Positions 1 through 8,674 are shown, numbered from the stretch's first letter. The stretch: DNA of 64,000 bases from Leifsonia poae (GCF_020009625.1 NZ_JAIHLP010000002.1:930001-994000), one strand, 5' to 3'. The notes: a model not told the origin generated them from the sequence alone. Numbers and translations: made by a program.

Positions 1-486
1 GGCGGGCGTGCTGATGGCCACGGCCAGCGCATCCGGAATCGAGTGGTTGACGGCGACGAACTCGAGGTCGAACGGGCCGAGCTGCTCCGTCTGACCTTCC
101 TTCACCGTGAGACTGTACGGCTGGATGCGGTGCTCCTTGAGCTTCGCCTCCACCAGCGCGAGCGTCAGCCCGGAGCCGATGAGGGGGATGTCCGCCCGCA
201 GCTTGAGCAGATAGGGCACGGCGCCGATGTGGTCCTCGTGACCGTGGGTGAGCACGACGCCGACGATGTCGTCCAGGCGGTCGCGCACCGGGGCGAAGTC
301 GGGGAGGATCAGATCGACGCCCGGCTGGTTCTCTTCCGGGAAGAGCACGCCGCAGTCGACGATGAGGATCTTGCCCTCGTACTCGAAGACAGTCATGTTG
401 CGGCCGATCTCCCCGAGACCTCCGGTGGGGATGATCCGCAGCGTGCCCTCGGCGAGCGCGGGCGGAGCGGAGACGAGATTGGGCAT
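1..486 (-). CDS. rnj: Ribonuclease J, N-terminal part (cut by window edge)
   Basis: The first 162 codons of a metallo-beta-lactamase/beta-CASP ribonuclease, which processes and degrades RNA in the cytoplasm (5'-3' exo- and endonuclease in the family). The metal-binding motif HGHEDH is at residues 81-86, preceded by TGGLGEIGRN at 21-30, typical of RNase J. The ATG at 486 is chosen because an AGGAGG lies 4 bases upstream. The rest of the gene runs off the left edge. dapA lies just upstream on the same strand (68-base gap), a common actinobacterial arrangement. Confidence 0.93.
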   Translation of the reverse strand, partial: MPNLVSAPPALAEGTLRIIPTGGLGEIGRNMTVFEYEGKILIVDCGVLFPEENQPGVDLILPDFAPVRDRLDDIVGVVLTHGHEDHIGAVPYLLKLRADIPLIGSGLTLALVEAKLKEHRIQPYSLTVKEGQTEQLGPFDLEFVAVNHSIPDALAVAISTPA

Positions 487-554
487 ATGCCCTCCTTGCG
501 CATTGCGGACGCCGAAGCGTCCCTTGTGGTGCGGACCGCGCAGTGGCGCGGCCC

Positions 555-1532
555 CTAGCGTGTGGTTCCGGCGATCTTCGGCAGCGCGCCACCGGCGGCG
601 GCATTGCGATCGGGCCGGAAGTTGGAGAAGTCGACGCCCGGGATGTTCTTGACCAGGTCGAGCTCGTCTTCGATCTGCGCGGCCTCCCACTCCTCCGGAC
701 CGACGAGCGGCAAGCGCACGCGCGGGCTGGAGATGCGGCCGAGGCCGTGCAGGATGTACTTGGCCGCGACGGTGCCGGGCACATGGGTCATCACGGCCCG
801 TACCAGCGGTTCGAGCTGCTGGTGCGCGATCGTCGCCGTCGTGAGGTCGCCGGCGTTGACCGCGTCGACGATCTGCCGATAGGGCCGGGCCGCGATGTTG
901 GCCGTCACCCCGATGAGCCCGGATGCGCCGATCGCCAGATGCGGCAGCACATTGGCATCGTCGCCCGAGAAGTAGAGCAGGTCGGTCTGGTTGAGCACGC
1001 GGCTGACCTCGCTGAAGTCGCCCTTCGCATCTTTGATCGCCAGCACATTGGGGTGCTTGGCGATGCGCAGGATCGTCTCGTACGTGATGGGAACGCCGGT
1101 GCGGCCCGGGATGTCGTAGAGGATCACCGGCAGATCGGTCGAGTCGGCGATCATCCGGAAATGGGTGAGGATGCCGGCCTGGGTCGGCTTGTTGTAGTAC
1201 GGCGTGACGATCATCACGCCGTCGGCGCCGGCCTTCTCGCTCTGCTGGTACAGCTGGATGGCGTGGGCGGTCTCGTTCGACCCGCCACCGGTGATGATCT
1301 TGGCACGACCGGCGGCGACATCTTTGCCGACCTCCACGAGGCGCAGCTTCTCCTGGTCGGTCAACGTCGAGGTCTCCCCCGTCGTGCCCGTGACGACGAT
1401 ACCGTCGGCCCCCGCCGTGATGACGTCATCGATGTGCTTCTCCACGCCGGCCCAGTCGACTTCGCCATCGGCGGTGAACGGGGTGACCAGTGCCACGAGG
1501 ACCTGGCCGAACGGATTCGAGGAGTTCGACAT
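555..1532 (-). CDS. dapA: 4-hydroxy-tetrahydrodipicolinate synthase
   Basis: Condenses pyruvate with aspartate semialdehyde, the first committed step of diaminopimelate and lysine synthesis. The 325-residue protein has the expected TIM-barrel landmarks: GTTGE at 49-53, the YDIPGRTG stretch with catalytic Tyr139, and the Schiff-base Lys167 in AIKDAKGD. PYYNKP at 111-116 holds the Tyr of the proton relay. It is slightly longer than the usual ~295-300 residues, with an alanine/glycine-rich C-terminal tail. RNase J follows on the same strand. dapB (4.5 kb) and dapC (22.8 kb) are elsewhere in the window. Confidence 0.95.
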   Translation of the reverse strand: MSNSSNPFGQVLVALVTPFTADGEVDWAGVEKHIDDVITAGADGIVVTGTTGETSTLTDQEKLRLVEVGKDVAAGRAKIITGGGSNETAHAIQLYQQSEKAGADGVMIVTPYYNKPTQAGILTHFRMIADSTDLPVILYDIPGRTGVPITYETILRIAKHPNVLAIKDAKGDFSEVSRVLNQTDLLYFSGDDANVLPHLAIGASGLIGVTANIAARPYRQIVDAVNAGDLTTATIAHQQLEPLVRAVMTHVPGTVAAKYILHGLGRISSPRVRLPLVGPEEWEAAQIEDELDLVKNIPGVDFSNFRPDRNAAAGGALPKIAGTTR

Positions 1533-1614
1533 GCCACCAGGCTAGCGGGTCGGGCTCGTAACCTTCAGTCATAGTCGGCCCGGAAGCACCCACGGCGCGT
1601 AGTCTCGCCGCATC

Positions 1615-2058
1615 ATGAATGGCTTGACGGCGGTCGCAGTACTGCTCGGGCTCCTCGTCGTCGCGACGGCGGTCGGGCTGCTCTGGCGTGCGCGCACCGG
1701 CCGAGTGCACCGCAAGACCGGCGGCGGGCGCGTCGCCGCCGCCGATGTCGGCCTGCCCGCCTTCGGCGTCGACGCGACGCTGCTGCAGTTCTCTACGGAA
1801 TTCTGCGCTCCGTGCCGGGCCACGGCCCGCGTGCTGGGAGAGATCAGCTCCGAGCGGGTGGGCGTCGACCACGCGGAGATCGACCTGACCGACCGGCCCG
1901 ACCTCGCCAAGCGCTTCGGCATCCTGCAGACCCCCACCACGTTCGTGCTCGACGCGAGCGGCACGATCCGCGCCAGAATCGGCGGCGCCGCGCGCGCCGA
2001 CGAGGTGCGCGCCACCCTCGACGACCTCTTCGGGAGCCCCCGTGTCACCCCAGCCTGA
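1615..2058 (+). CDS. Membrane-anchored thioredoxin-like protein
   Basis: A 147-residue protein with one N-terminal membrane segment (about residues 3-24) followed by a thioredoxin fold. The redox motif is Cys64-Ala-Pro-Cys67, a CxxC with a proline before the second Cys. It is probably tethered to the membrane; the charge pattern near the TM does not settle which side the domain faces. The downstream DUF4395 gene overlaps its end if that gene starts at 2042, so the two look like an operon. Its redox partner cannot be read from sequence. Confidence 0.8.
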   Translation: MNGLTAVAVLLGLLVVATAVGLLWRARTGRVHRKTGGGRVAAADVGLPAFGVDATLLQFSTEFCAPCRATARVLGEISSERVGVDHAEIDLTDRPDLAKRFGILQTPTTFVLDASGTIRARIGGAARADEVRATLDDLFGSPRVTPA

Positions 2059-2109
2059 CCCCACCGGAATCGACCCGCGCTCCCCCGCTTCGGCGCGGGG
2101 ATCACCGCC

Positions 2110-2520
2110 GTGCTCCTCCTGATCGACCTCTACCTCGGCCTCGTCGGCGCGACCGTGGCGGCCTTCGTGCTCCTGCTGGCGATCGCGCTGCTGTTCGCGT
2201 GGGGAGCGTTCGCCGGCATTCAGCGGCATCCCTACGGGCTGCTGTTCCGCACAGTGATCCGGCCGAGGCTCGCGCCGCCGACCGAACGAGAAGACCCTGC
2301 GCCTCCCACCTTCGCCCAGGGCGTCGGGCTCGTCGTCACCGGTCTCGGTCTGGTGCTGCACCTGGTCGGCGTCCCCTACGTGCTCCCGATCGCCGCAGCC
2401 CTGGCTTTCGTGGCGGCCTTCCTCAACTCCGTCTTCGGCTACTGCCTCGGCTGCCAGATCTACCTGCTGCTGGTCCGCGCCGGGATCGTCCGCCGCGGCC
2501 ACGGAACCGAAGCCGCCTGA
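2110..2520 (+). CDS. DUF4395 membrane protein, apparent frameshift near its start
   Basis: The intact frame gives a 136-residue protein with several hydrophobic segments and a C-terminal FGYCLGCQ motif typical of DUF4395 proteins, which often sit beside thioredoxin-like genes. The family N-terminus (IDPR.PRF..ITAVLL) is split between two frames. GTG 2042 opens a frame reading GIDPRSP up to about 2086, and LPRFGAGITAVLLL continues in the frame of 2110. The break is in the five-C run 2082-2086; one more C would fuse the frames into a gene spanning 2042-2520. The GTG at 2110 is therefore probably not the true start. Sequencing error or a real mutation are both possible. Confidence 0.72.
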   Translation: MLLLIDLYLGLVGATVAAFVLLLAIALLFAWGAFAGIQRHPYGLLFRTVIRPRLAPPTEREDPAPPTFAQGVGLVVTGLGLVLHLVGVPYVLPIAAALAFVAAFLNSVFGYCLGCQIYLLLVRAGIVRRGHGTEAA

Positions 2521-2627
2521 CGGCCTTCCCGGGAATCCCCCGTGGGCGCCTGACACCCCGCGGAGGTCGCCAGTAGGCTGGACAACCGTCGGCGATCCGG
2601 TCGGCATCGACACAACGGGAGGCCGTC

Positions 2628-3053
2628 ATGGCAGTCACGAGCGAAGCGACAACCGTCTGGAACGGCGACCTGAAATCGGGGAACGGAACGGTCACCCTCG
2701 ACTCCTCGCACACCGCAGAGTTCCCGGTCACCTGGGCGGCCCGCTCCGAGGGCGCCGCGGGCGTCACCACCCCGGAAGAGCTGCTCGGCGCCGCGCACGC
2801 CGCCTGCTTCTCGATGGCGTTCTCGAACATCCTCAGCGGCTTCGGCACCACCCCGGAGAGCATCCAGGTAACCGCCGCCGTCACGTTCGACCCGGCCCAG
2901 GGCATCACGGGTAGCCACCTGCTCGTCAGCGCCCGCGTCCCCGGGCTCGCGGCGGACGACTTCCAGCGCCTGGCCGAGGAAGCCAAGTCGACCTGCCCGG
3001 TCTCGCGTGCGCTGGTCGGGATCCCGATCACCATCGAAGCCAACCTGGCCTAG
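2628..3053 (+). CDS. OsmC/Ohr family peroxiredoxin
   Basis: A 141-residue protein of the OsmC/Ohr family, thiol peroxidases that reduce organic hydroperoxides in the cytoplasm. The two family cysteines are at 60 (AHAACFSM) and 123 (STCPVSRAL), and a Glu-Glu pair lies at 50-51. The ATG is supported by GGGAGG about 6 bases upstream. The pattern resembles the OsmC branch more than Ohr, but I cannot separate them firmly. The next gene starts 3 bases after its stop, suggesting co-transcription. Confidence 0.9.
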   Translation: MAVTSEATTVWNGDLKSGNGTVTLDSSHTAEFPVTWAARSEGAAGVTTPEELLGAAHAACFSMAFSNILSGFGTTPESIQVTAAVTFDPAQGITGSHLLVSARVPGLAADDFQRLAEEAKSTCPVSRALVGIPITIEANLA

Positions 3054-3056
3054 AGC

Positions 3057-3950
3057 ATGCGGGTGCTCATCGCCGGCGCCTCCGGCATGATCGGCACCGA
3101 GCTCAGCGCCCAGCTGACCGCGGCAGGGCACGAGGTGTGGCGGCTGGTGCGCCGCAGGCCCACCACCGACAGCGAGTTCAACTGGGCGCCGGCCGCCCGC
3201 ATGGTGGACTTCACCCTGATGGAGCGGGTGGATGCGGTGGTGAACCTCGCCGGCGCCTCGCTCAGCCGGCTCCCCTGGACCAAAGCGTACGAGCGGCAGA
3301 TCCTGTCGTCGCGGTTGGAGGCCACGCACACCCTCACCGACGCGATGCGGATGGCCGGCCGTGCTCCGGCGGTGTTCGTCAGCGGCTCGGCCGTCGGCTA
3401 TTACGGAGACCGCCCCGGTCAGAAGCTCACCGAGAACGCCATCAAGGGCACAGGGTTCCTCTCCGATGTCGTGGCCGCCTGGGAGACGGCGGCGCATCTG
3501 GCGCCCGAGAAGACCCGGGTGATCACCGCCCGGACCGGTGTCGTCATCGGGCGCGGCGGCGCCATGAAACCGCTGCTGCCGTTGGCGCGGCTCGGTCTGG
3601 CCGGGCCGATCGGCACCGGCGGCCAGCACTGGCCGTGGGTGAGCCTGCACGATGAGGCTGCCGCGATCGTCCATCTGCTCGGCGCATCCACCCTCTCGGG
3701 ACCGGTCAACATCACCGGGCCGACCCCCGCCACTGCCGACCAGCTGCTGAGGGCGCTGGCTACCGCCGCACATCGGCCATACGGTTTTCCGCTGCCCGAG
3801 AAGGTGGTGACACTCGCGCTACGCGAAGCCGGACATGAACTGCTGCTGTCGAGCCAGAAGGTCATCCCCGAGAAGCTGCTGGCGGACGGTTTCACCTTCC
3901 GCGACGCCACGGTGCAGGATGCGATGAACCGCCTGCTCCGCGCCGTCTAA
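3057..3950 (+). CDS. TIGR01777 family NAD(P)-dependent epimerase
   Basis: A 297-residue extended short-chain dehydrogenase of the TIGR01777 (YfcH/SulA-like) group. The N-terminal Rossmann motif GASGMIG is at residues 7-13. The family marker VGYYGDR is near residue 115, and WPWVSLHD at about 197-204 belongs to the conserved C-terminal half. The substrate is not known for this family. It follows osmC by 3 bases and converges on the TPR gene, with a long hairpin between them. Confidence 0.87.
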   Translation: MRVLIAGASGMIGTELSAQLTAAGHEVWRLVRRRPTTDSEFNWAPAARMVDFTLMERVDAVVNLAGASLSRLPWTKAYERQILSSRLEATHTLTDAMRMAGRAPAVFVSGSAVGYYGDRPGQKLTENAIKGTGFLSDVVAAWETAAHLAPEKTRVITARTGVVIGRGGAMKPLLPLARLGLAGPIGTGGQHWPWVSLHDEAAAIVHLLGASTLSGPVNITGPTPATADQLLRALATAAHRPYGFPLPEKVVTLALREAGHELLLSSQKVIPEKLLADGFTFRDATVQDAMNRLLRAV

Positions 3951-3957
3951 GCCTTCC

Positions 3958-4037
3958 GCCGCCCGAACATTCGTGCCAGATGTCTGCTTTTCCATCGCTT
4001 GGAGTCGACATTCGGCACGAATGTTCCGTCGGGCGGC
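3958..4037. terminator. Long intergenic hairpin between convergent genes
   Basis: The arm at 3966-3977 (AACATTCGTGCC) pairs perfectly with 4014-4025. An outer GCCGCCCG at 3958-3965 pairs with CGGGCGGC at 4030-4037, separated from the inner stem on the right side by a 4-base bulge (4026-4029). The inner flanks GATGTC and GACATT also nearly pair. It fills the gap between two convergent stop codons, so a bidirectional terminator is the simplest reading. There is no T tract. Confidence 0.6.
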
Positions 4038-4053
4038 GGCGGCGCGGGGCGAG

Positions 4054-4509
4054 TCAGGCGCGGGCGTGCCGGGTGGCGCGGTAGAGCCGGATCGACTCGC
4101 GCAGGGCGGAGCGGGCCCGACGACGGTCGCCGGAGGCGTCGTAGGCGAGCCCCAACCGGAACCACGCACGCCAGCTCTCCGGCGCGGCCTCGACCTCGGC
4201 CTTGAACTGCGGGAACTCCGCGTCCGCCGCATCCCTGAGGGGACGCCCACTCACGCGGGTGGGCAGGTCTTCGACCGGGAGCCCTCCTTCGGCGGCGAGA
4301 ATCTTCACGAGCTTCTCGGTGCGCGCCCCGAACAGCAGCTCCCGTCCGATCGCCCAGGCCGCGATCAGCGGGAGCACCAGCAAGGCCACGCCCATCGCGA
4401 TCGCGACCCCGACACCCGTGGCCATCAGCATGACCGCACGCTGCACCACGAGCACCAGGTAAAGGGCCAGAATGACCGCCATCACGAGGGCGGCGATGCG
4501 ATTCCTCAC
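4054..4509 (-). CDS. TPR-like membrane protein
   Basis: A 151-residue protein with two N-terminal membrane segments (about residues 5-22 and 26-50) and a soluble C-terminal part. The C-terminal part contains one tetratricopeptide-like unit (WRAWFRLGLAYDASGDRRRA). GTG 4509 is chosen because it overlaps the dapB stop as GTGA, implying translational coupling. No enzymatic function is visible; TPR units usually mediate protein contacts. Linkage to dapB may be only positional. Confidence 0.75.
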   Translation of the reverse strand: MRNRIAALVMAVILALYLVLVVQRAVMLMATGVGVAIAMGVALLVLPLIAAWAIGRELLFGARTEKLVKILAAEGGLPVEDLPTRVSGRPLRDAADAEFPQFKAEVEAAPESWRAWFRLGLAYDASGDRRRARSALRESIRLYRATRHARA

Positions 4510-5288
4510 GCGTTCTCGCGAACGGTGGGGCGCGGCGGCTCGCCGTTCGGCTCGGCGATGCCGAGATCGACGAGCTTGTCGAGGCCGACGACGACACCGG
4601 TGGCAGACGCGGCAGCCCGCACCGCGAGGAGGATCCCTGCTTCGTACGATTCCGAGCCGATCGTGTCGTGACGGATGGTGAGGGTCTCGCCCGCGCCGCC
4701 GAAGACGACCTGCTGCTGGGCGACGACCCCGCGCATCCGCAGGCTGTGGATCGGGACGCTCGCCACCTGCTGGCCGCGGGCCCGTTGGTCGGAGTGCGGC
4801 GCGTCGACCGGACCGCGCTGGGCCCGGGCGGCGCCGATCAGTTCTGCGGTGCGCACGGCCGTTCCCGACGGGGAGTCGACCTTGCCCTGACCGTGCGCCT
4901 CGATGATCTCGATCGAATCGAAGAACCGAGCCGCCACCGTGGCGAAGGCCGTGCCGAGGGCGGAACCGAGCGAGAAGTTGGGGATGACGACCGCACCGAG
5001 TCCGTCGTGCTCCGCGACCCGTCGCTCGAGGTCCAGGATGCGGTCGGCCGACCAGCCGGAGGTGCCCACCAGCACGTTCAACCCGTTGTCGACGGCGAAC
5101 GCCACGATTCCGGGGCTCACCGCCGGGAGCGTCATGTCGACGAGCACATCGGCGCCCAGCATCTCCTCGAGCGGCGACCGTGAGCCCAACCGGGCGACGA
5201 GCTCGAGGTCGTCGGCCTGCTCGATGAGCCGGACGGCGACGGAGCCCAGCTTTCCGGTCGCACCAGCGACGGCAACGCGAATAGTCAC
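4506..5288 (-). CDS. dapB: 4-hydroxy-tetrahydrodipicolinate reductase
   Basis: Reduces the DapA product with NAD(P)H in lysine and diaminopimelate synthesis. The 260-residue protein has the nucleotide-binding GATGKLG at 9-15 and the substrate loop SPSGTA at 139-144. The active-site segment reads EAHGQGKVD: catalytic His132 and Lys136 are present. The second histidine usually found directly after the first (HHxxK in most homologues) is Gly133 here. The following TPR gene overlaps by 4 bases. Confidence 0.94.
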   Translation of the reverse strand: MTIRVAVAGATGKLGSVAVRLIEQADDLELVARLGSRSPLEEMLGADVLVDMTLPAVSPGIVAFAVDNGLNVLVGTSGWSADRILDLERRVAEHDGLGAVVIPNFSLGSALGTAFATVAARFFDSIEIIEAHGQGKVDSPSGTAVRTAELIGAARAQRGPVDAPHSDQRARGQQVASVPIHSLRMRGVVAQQQVVFGGAGETLTIRHDTIGSESYEAGILLAVRAAASATGVVVGLDKLVDLGIAEPNGEPPRPTVRENA

Positions 5289-5357
5289 CCGACCAATCTA
5301 CCTGCCGCCGCGCTGTCGACCTGCGGCGCGTCGGTCCCGAACGAATACGCTGGGTGC

Positions 5358-5852
5358 ATGGTGTCATTTGCCGATGTCGCGGTCACTGACGCGTCAGCCC
5401 ACCGGATGCTGGCGGAGTACTTCACCGAACGTGCCGTCACGTTTCCGGCGAGTCAGGGCGCCTACCGCACGACCTTCCCCGACCCGCTCCAGTTCGTGCC
5501 GCCGGCCGGTGTCTTCCTGCTCGCCGTCGACGAGGACGGCACAGAAGCCGGATGCGGCGGCATCCGCGAACTGAGCCTTCCGCTGGCCGAGCGCGATCCT
5601 TCCACAGTGGCCGTGCGCTACGAGATCAAACACCTCTGGGTGCGGCCGTCGCACCGCGGCCGCGGGCTCGGCCGCGCGATCCTGAGCGAATTGGAGCACC
5701 GGGCGAGAGGGTTCGGTGCGACGGAGCTCGTCCTCGACACCAATGCGAGCCTGGAGGCGGCCGGCGGCCTCTACCGCAGCCACGGCTACAGTGACATCCA
5801 GCCGTACAACGACAACCCCAACGCGACGAACTGGTTCGGCAAGGCGCTCTGA
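5358..5852 (+). CDS. GNAT family N-acetyltransferase
   Basis: A 164-residue single-domain acetyltransferase. The acetyl-CoA binding motif A is visible as VRPSHRGRGLGRAILSELE at about residues 96-114, followed by a motif B-like region containing YRSHGYSD. The acceptor substrate cannot be predicted. It is divergent from dapB, with a 69-base gap that must carry both promoters, and convergent with the phosphatase gene. Confidence 0.87.
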   Translation: MVSFADVAVTDASAHRMLAEYFTERAVTFPASQGAYRTTFPDPLQFVPPAGVFLLAVDEDGTEAGCGGIRELSLPLAERDPSTVAVRYEIKHLWVRPSHRGRGLGRAILSELEHRARGFGATELVLDTNASLEAAGGLYRSHGYSDIQPYNDNPNATNWFGKAL

Positions 5853-5888
5853 ACTGCGGGCGGCCACGCGATTGCGAGGCCGCGCAGG

Positions 5889-6491
5889 TCAGACCGGCTG
5901 CAACTCCGGGAGACCGGTGCGCAGCTCGACCGGCAGGTGACCCAAGTCGTTGTGCACGACGAGCACCGGCGGTTTCGCGGAACGCACCCGGATGATGGTC
6001 AGCCCGCAATTGGCCTGGTTCAGCCCCAACCAGCGCCACTCCGGAGCATCGAAGACGTGCCGCACGAACCAGCCGATCACGAAGTTGTGGGTGACGAGCA
6101 GGTCGTGCCGGTCAGCGCGCGCCGGCGTGAGGAATTCGCTCACGGCATCCTCCATCTGCGCACGGCCGGCCTCGATCTCCGCGTCGGTGACGGCGCCGAA
6201 GAACGACTCGAACGATTTGGGCATATCCGGCGTCGGTCCCGACGGGATGCAGTCGAACAGCAGGCTCGACGGCTCCGGAGTGAGAGCCGGCATCCGCTCG
6301 GACATGATGGCCGCCGTCTCGGCCGCCCGGTTGAGGGGCGAGTGGTACATCCCCGTGAACGGGATGCCCCCGAGACGCTCGGCGATCAGCTGCGCCTGCC
6401 GCTTGCCTCGGGGGGAAAGCGGACCATCGGGGAGCCCGTGCTCGGCGTCCTGCTGCTCGCCGTGTCGAACGAGATAGAGGTAATGGGGCAC
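5889..6491 (-). CDS. Histidine phosphatase family protein
   Basis: A 200-residue member of the phosphoglycerate-mutase-like superfamily. The phosphohistidine motif LVRHGE is at residues 7-12 and the second catalytic His is in LLVTHNFVIGW. Substrates range from sugar phosphates to nucleotides, so no specific reaction is assigned. The GTG at 6491 has an AAAGG-type ribosome site upstream. It lies 39 bases after the M16 peptidase on the same strand and is probably co-transcribed. Confidence 0.86.
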   Translation of the reverse strand: MPHYLYLVRHGEQQDAEHGLPDGPLSPRGKRQAQLIAERLGGIPFTGMYHSPLNRAAETAAIMSERMPALTPEPSSLLFDCIPSGPTPDMPKSFESFFGAVTDAEIEAGRAQMEDAVSEFLTPARADRHDLLVTHNFVIGWFVRHVFDAPEWRWLGLNQANCGLTIIRVRSAKPPVLVVHNDLGHLPVELRTGLPELQPV

Positions 6492-6530
6492 CAGGATGAC
6501 CTTTCGGGTGAAACGGGAAGAGAGAGGTGG

Positions 6531-7907
6531 TCAGCGCGCGAGGGCGGCGAACATGTCGTCGGTCACGCTGCCGACCGCGGAGACGGAGAACGGCCGTGCG
6601 GCGAGATCTCCGGCCAGCGCCTTCACATCGTCGACGGTGACGAGGTGCAGGCGTCTGAGGCTCTCGTCGAGGTCCGCGAACTCGCCCATGCTGATCTCGG
6701 CGCGGCCGAGCCGGGACATCCGGGTGTCGGAGTCCTCGAGGGCGAGGGCGGCGCCCCCGGAGAGTTGACCGACGGCACGGCGCAGTTCGTCCGCGGTGAC
6801 GCCGCCGTCGGCGAGACGGTCCAGCTCACCGAGCATGAGCTCGGCGACCTGGGTGGCCTTGGCGGGAGCGCATCCCGCGTAGAGACCGAACACACCGGCA
6901 TCCGAGTAGGAGCCGGAGAAGGAGTAGACGGAGTACGCCAGGCCCCGGCGCTCCCGGATCTCCTGGAACAACCGGCTCGACATCCCCCCGCCGAGGATCG
7001 AGTTCAGCACGCTCATCGTCACCCGGCGCTCATCGGTGGCAACGATGCCGGGAACTCCGATCAGCAGGTTGGCCTGCTCGATCGGGCGCTCCACGGCGAC
7101 CACCGCGGCGCCGCGGACGATCTCGGCAGGGCGGGTCGCGCGCCGGGCGACCGGTGAGGCGGCCGTGTCCAGGTCCCAGCCGGCACCGCGGAGCGCCCGC
7201 TCGACGCCGGAGACGAGGAGGTCGTGATCGACCGCGCCGGCCGCCGTGACGACGAGGTCCTGCGGACGGTAGTTGGCGCGATAGTGCTCCCACACGGCGT
7301 CGCGTTTCGCGTCACGGATGGTCTGCGGGCTGCCGCCGATCGGCCGGCCGAGAGGATGCGCGCCGAGCACCGCCGAGAAGAATCGCTCGTTCGCCACATC
7401 TCCCGGGTCGTCCTCGGCCATGGACAACTCCTCCAGGATGACGCCGCGCTCGTTCTCGAACTCGGTCGGATCCAGCAGCGAGGAAGCCAGCATGTCGGCG
7501 ATCACCTCGACCGCCATCGGAAGGTCGCGATCTTGCACCTTGGCGTAGTAGCAGGTGTACTCCTTGGCGGTCATCGCATTGTGCTCGCCGCCGACGGAGT
7601 CGAACGAGATGGCGATGTCGAGAGCCGTGCGAGTGTTCGTGCCTTTGAAGAGCAGATGCTCCAGGAAGTGCGTCGACCCGAAGCTCGCGGGAACCGCGGC
7701 GCGCTCACCCGAAGCCGGAACCGCATCCGACTCGTCGCGGGACCCGACGGCCACCCAGTAGCCGAGAGTCGCGCTACGGGCTCCTGGGACCTGTTCGCTG
7801 AGGATGCGCACCCCGCTCGGTAAGACGGTGCGTCTGACCAGTGCCTCGCCGGATGCGGCGAAAGAAAGGTCGGCCAGGCCAAGGGGAAGGTCGACTGCGC
7901 TGTTCAT
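6531..7907 (-). CDS. M16 family zinc metallopeptidase
   Basis: A ~458-residue peptidase related to mitochondrial processing peptidase. The inverted zinc motif HFLEH (HxxEH) is followed by a downstream Glu in the ERGVILEELSM helix; together these supply the metal ligands and general base. The family cleaves short peptides. A TTG at 7961 would add 18 residues, but ATG 7907 (MNSAVDLPLG) is preferred as the stronger start codon. In actinobacteria this gene typically sits between pnp and dapB; dapB is indeed nearby, on the same strand. Confidence 0.9.
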   Translation of the reverse strand: MNSAVDLPLGLADLSFAASGEALVRRTVLPSGVRILSEQVPGARSATLGYWVAVGSRDESDAVPASGERAAVPASFGSTHFLEHLLFKGTNTRTALDIAISFDSVGGEHNAMTAKEYTCYYAKVQDRDLPMAVEVIADMLASSLLDPTEFENERGVILEELSMAEDDPGDVANERFFSAVLGAHPLGRPIGGSPQTIRDAKRDAVWEHYRANYRPQDLVVTAAGAVDHDLLVSGVERALRGAGWDLDTAASPVARRATRPAEIVRGAAVVAVERPIEQANLLIGVPGIVATDERRVTMSVLNSILGGGMSSRLFQEIRERRGLAYSVYSFSGSYSDAGVFGLYAGCAPAKATQVAELMLGELDRLADGGVTADELRRAVGQLSGGAALALEDSDTRMSRLGRAEISMGEFADLDESLRRLHLVTVDDVKALAGDLAARPFSVSAVGSVTDDMFAALAR

Positions 7908-7961
7908 CCCCACCACCCTACGCCAGCGGTCGAAGAAACCTCGTGAGGGAAATGAGGACAA

Positions 7962-7975
7962 ACAGACTGGTCTGT
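7962..7975. promoter_or_regulatory. Candidate TetR operator
   Basis: Two 6-base arms, ACAGAC and GTCTGT, form an inverted repeat around a TG centre in the intergenic region before the TetR gene. A TATACT sequence at 7983-7988 could be a -10 element of the tetR promoter. TetR proteins commonly bind such sites to repress their own gene. The assignment to this regulator is inferred from position. Confidence 0.5.
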
Positions 7976-8089
7976 CTACCTATATACTGTTCTCTACGAG
8001 AGGCGCCGGACCATTCCCCCAATCGGCCCGGCGCCCACCCGCGAGGAGATGGACCCGACCATCTCCCCTGAAAGAAGGAGTCGTGCCGG

Positions 8090-8674
8090 ATGGCCGTTAG
8101 TGCCCGAGCGACCATCCGGCCGCCCGCTCCGTCGAAGGTCAAAATCCTCGCAACCGCGGACGAGCTGTTCTACCTGGAAGGCATCCACACCGTCGGCGTC
8201 GACCGCATCATCGCGGGCGCCCGGGTGACGAAAGCAACTTTCTACAAGCACTACCGCTCCAAAGACCTCCTGATCATCGCCTACGTCGAAGGCCGCGACA
8301 AGCAGCTCCGCGACTGGTTCGAGCAGCAGGAGAAGACCACCCGCGACCCGCGCGCCATCGCCCGCGCCCTCGTCGACCAGATCAACGTCGAAGCCATCCG
8401 TCCTGGCTTCCGTGGCGACCCGTTCATCAACGCCGCCGCCCAGTTCGCCGACGAGAGCCACCCGGTGCGCGTGGCGGTCACCGCACACCGCGACTGGTAC
8501 GCCCACCGCATCGAAGACCTGTTCCGCGAGATCGGCCACCCGCACCCCGGCGATGCCGCCGATGACCTCATCCTGGCCCGCGACGGCGCGCTCGCCGGCG
8601 GATACGTCGGCGACCCGGTCGCCGCCGGGGCCGCGCTGCACCGCTCACTGGAACGCATTCTCTCGGAGGCATGA
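8090..8674 (+). CDS. TetR family transcriptional regulator
   Basis: A 194-residue regulator with an N-terminal helix-turn-helix at about residues 18-62 (VDRIIAGARVTKATFYKHYRSK being the recognition region, shown here only in outline) and a divergent ligand-binding C-terminal domain. The ATG at 8090 has AAGGAG 9 bases upstream. No target operon follows directly: the next gene is a convergent aldo/keto reductase and the upstream M16 gene is divergent. A palindrome at 7962-7975 suggests autoregulation. The ligand is unknown. Confidence 0.88.
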   Translation: MAVSARATIRPPAPSKVKILATADELFYLEGIHTVGVDRIIAGARVTKATFYKHYRSKDLLIIAYVEGRDKQLRDWFEQQEKTTRDPRAIARALVDQINVEAIRPGFRGDPFINAAAQFADESHPVRVAVTAHRDWYAHRIEDLFREIGHPHPGDAADDLILARDGALAGGYVGDPVAAGAALHRSLERILSEA

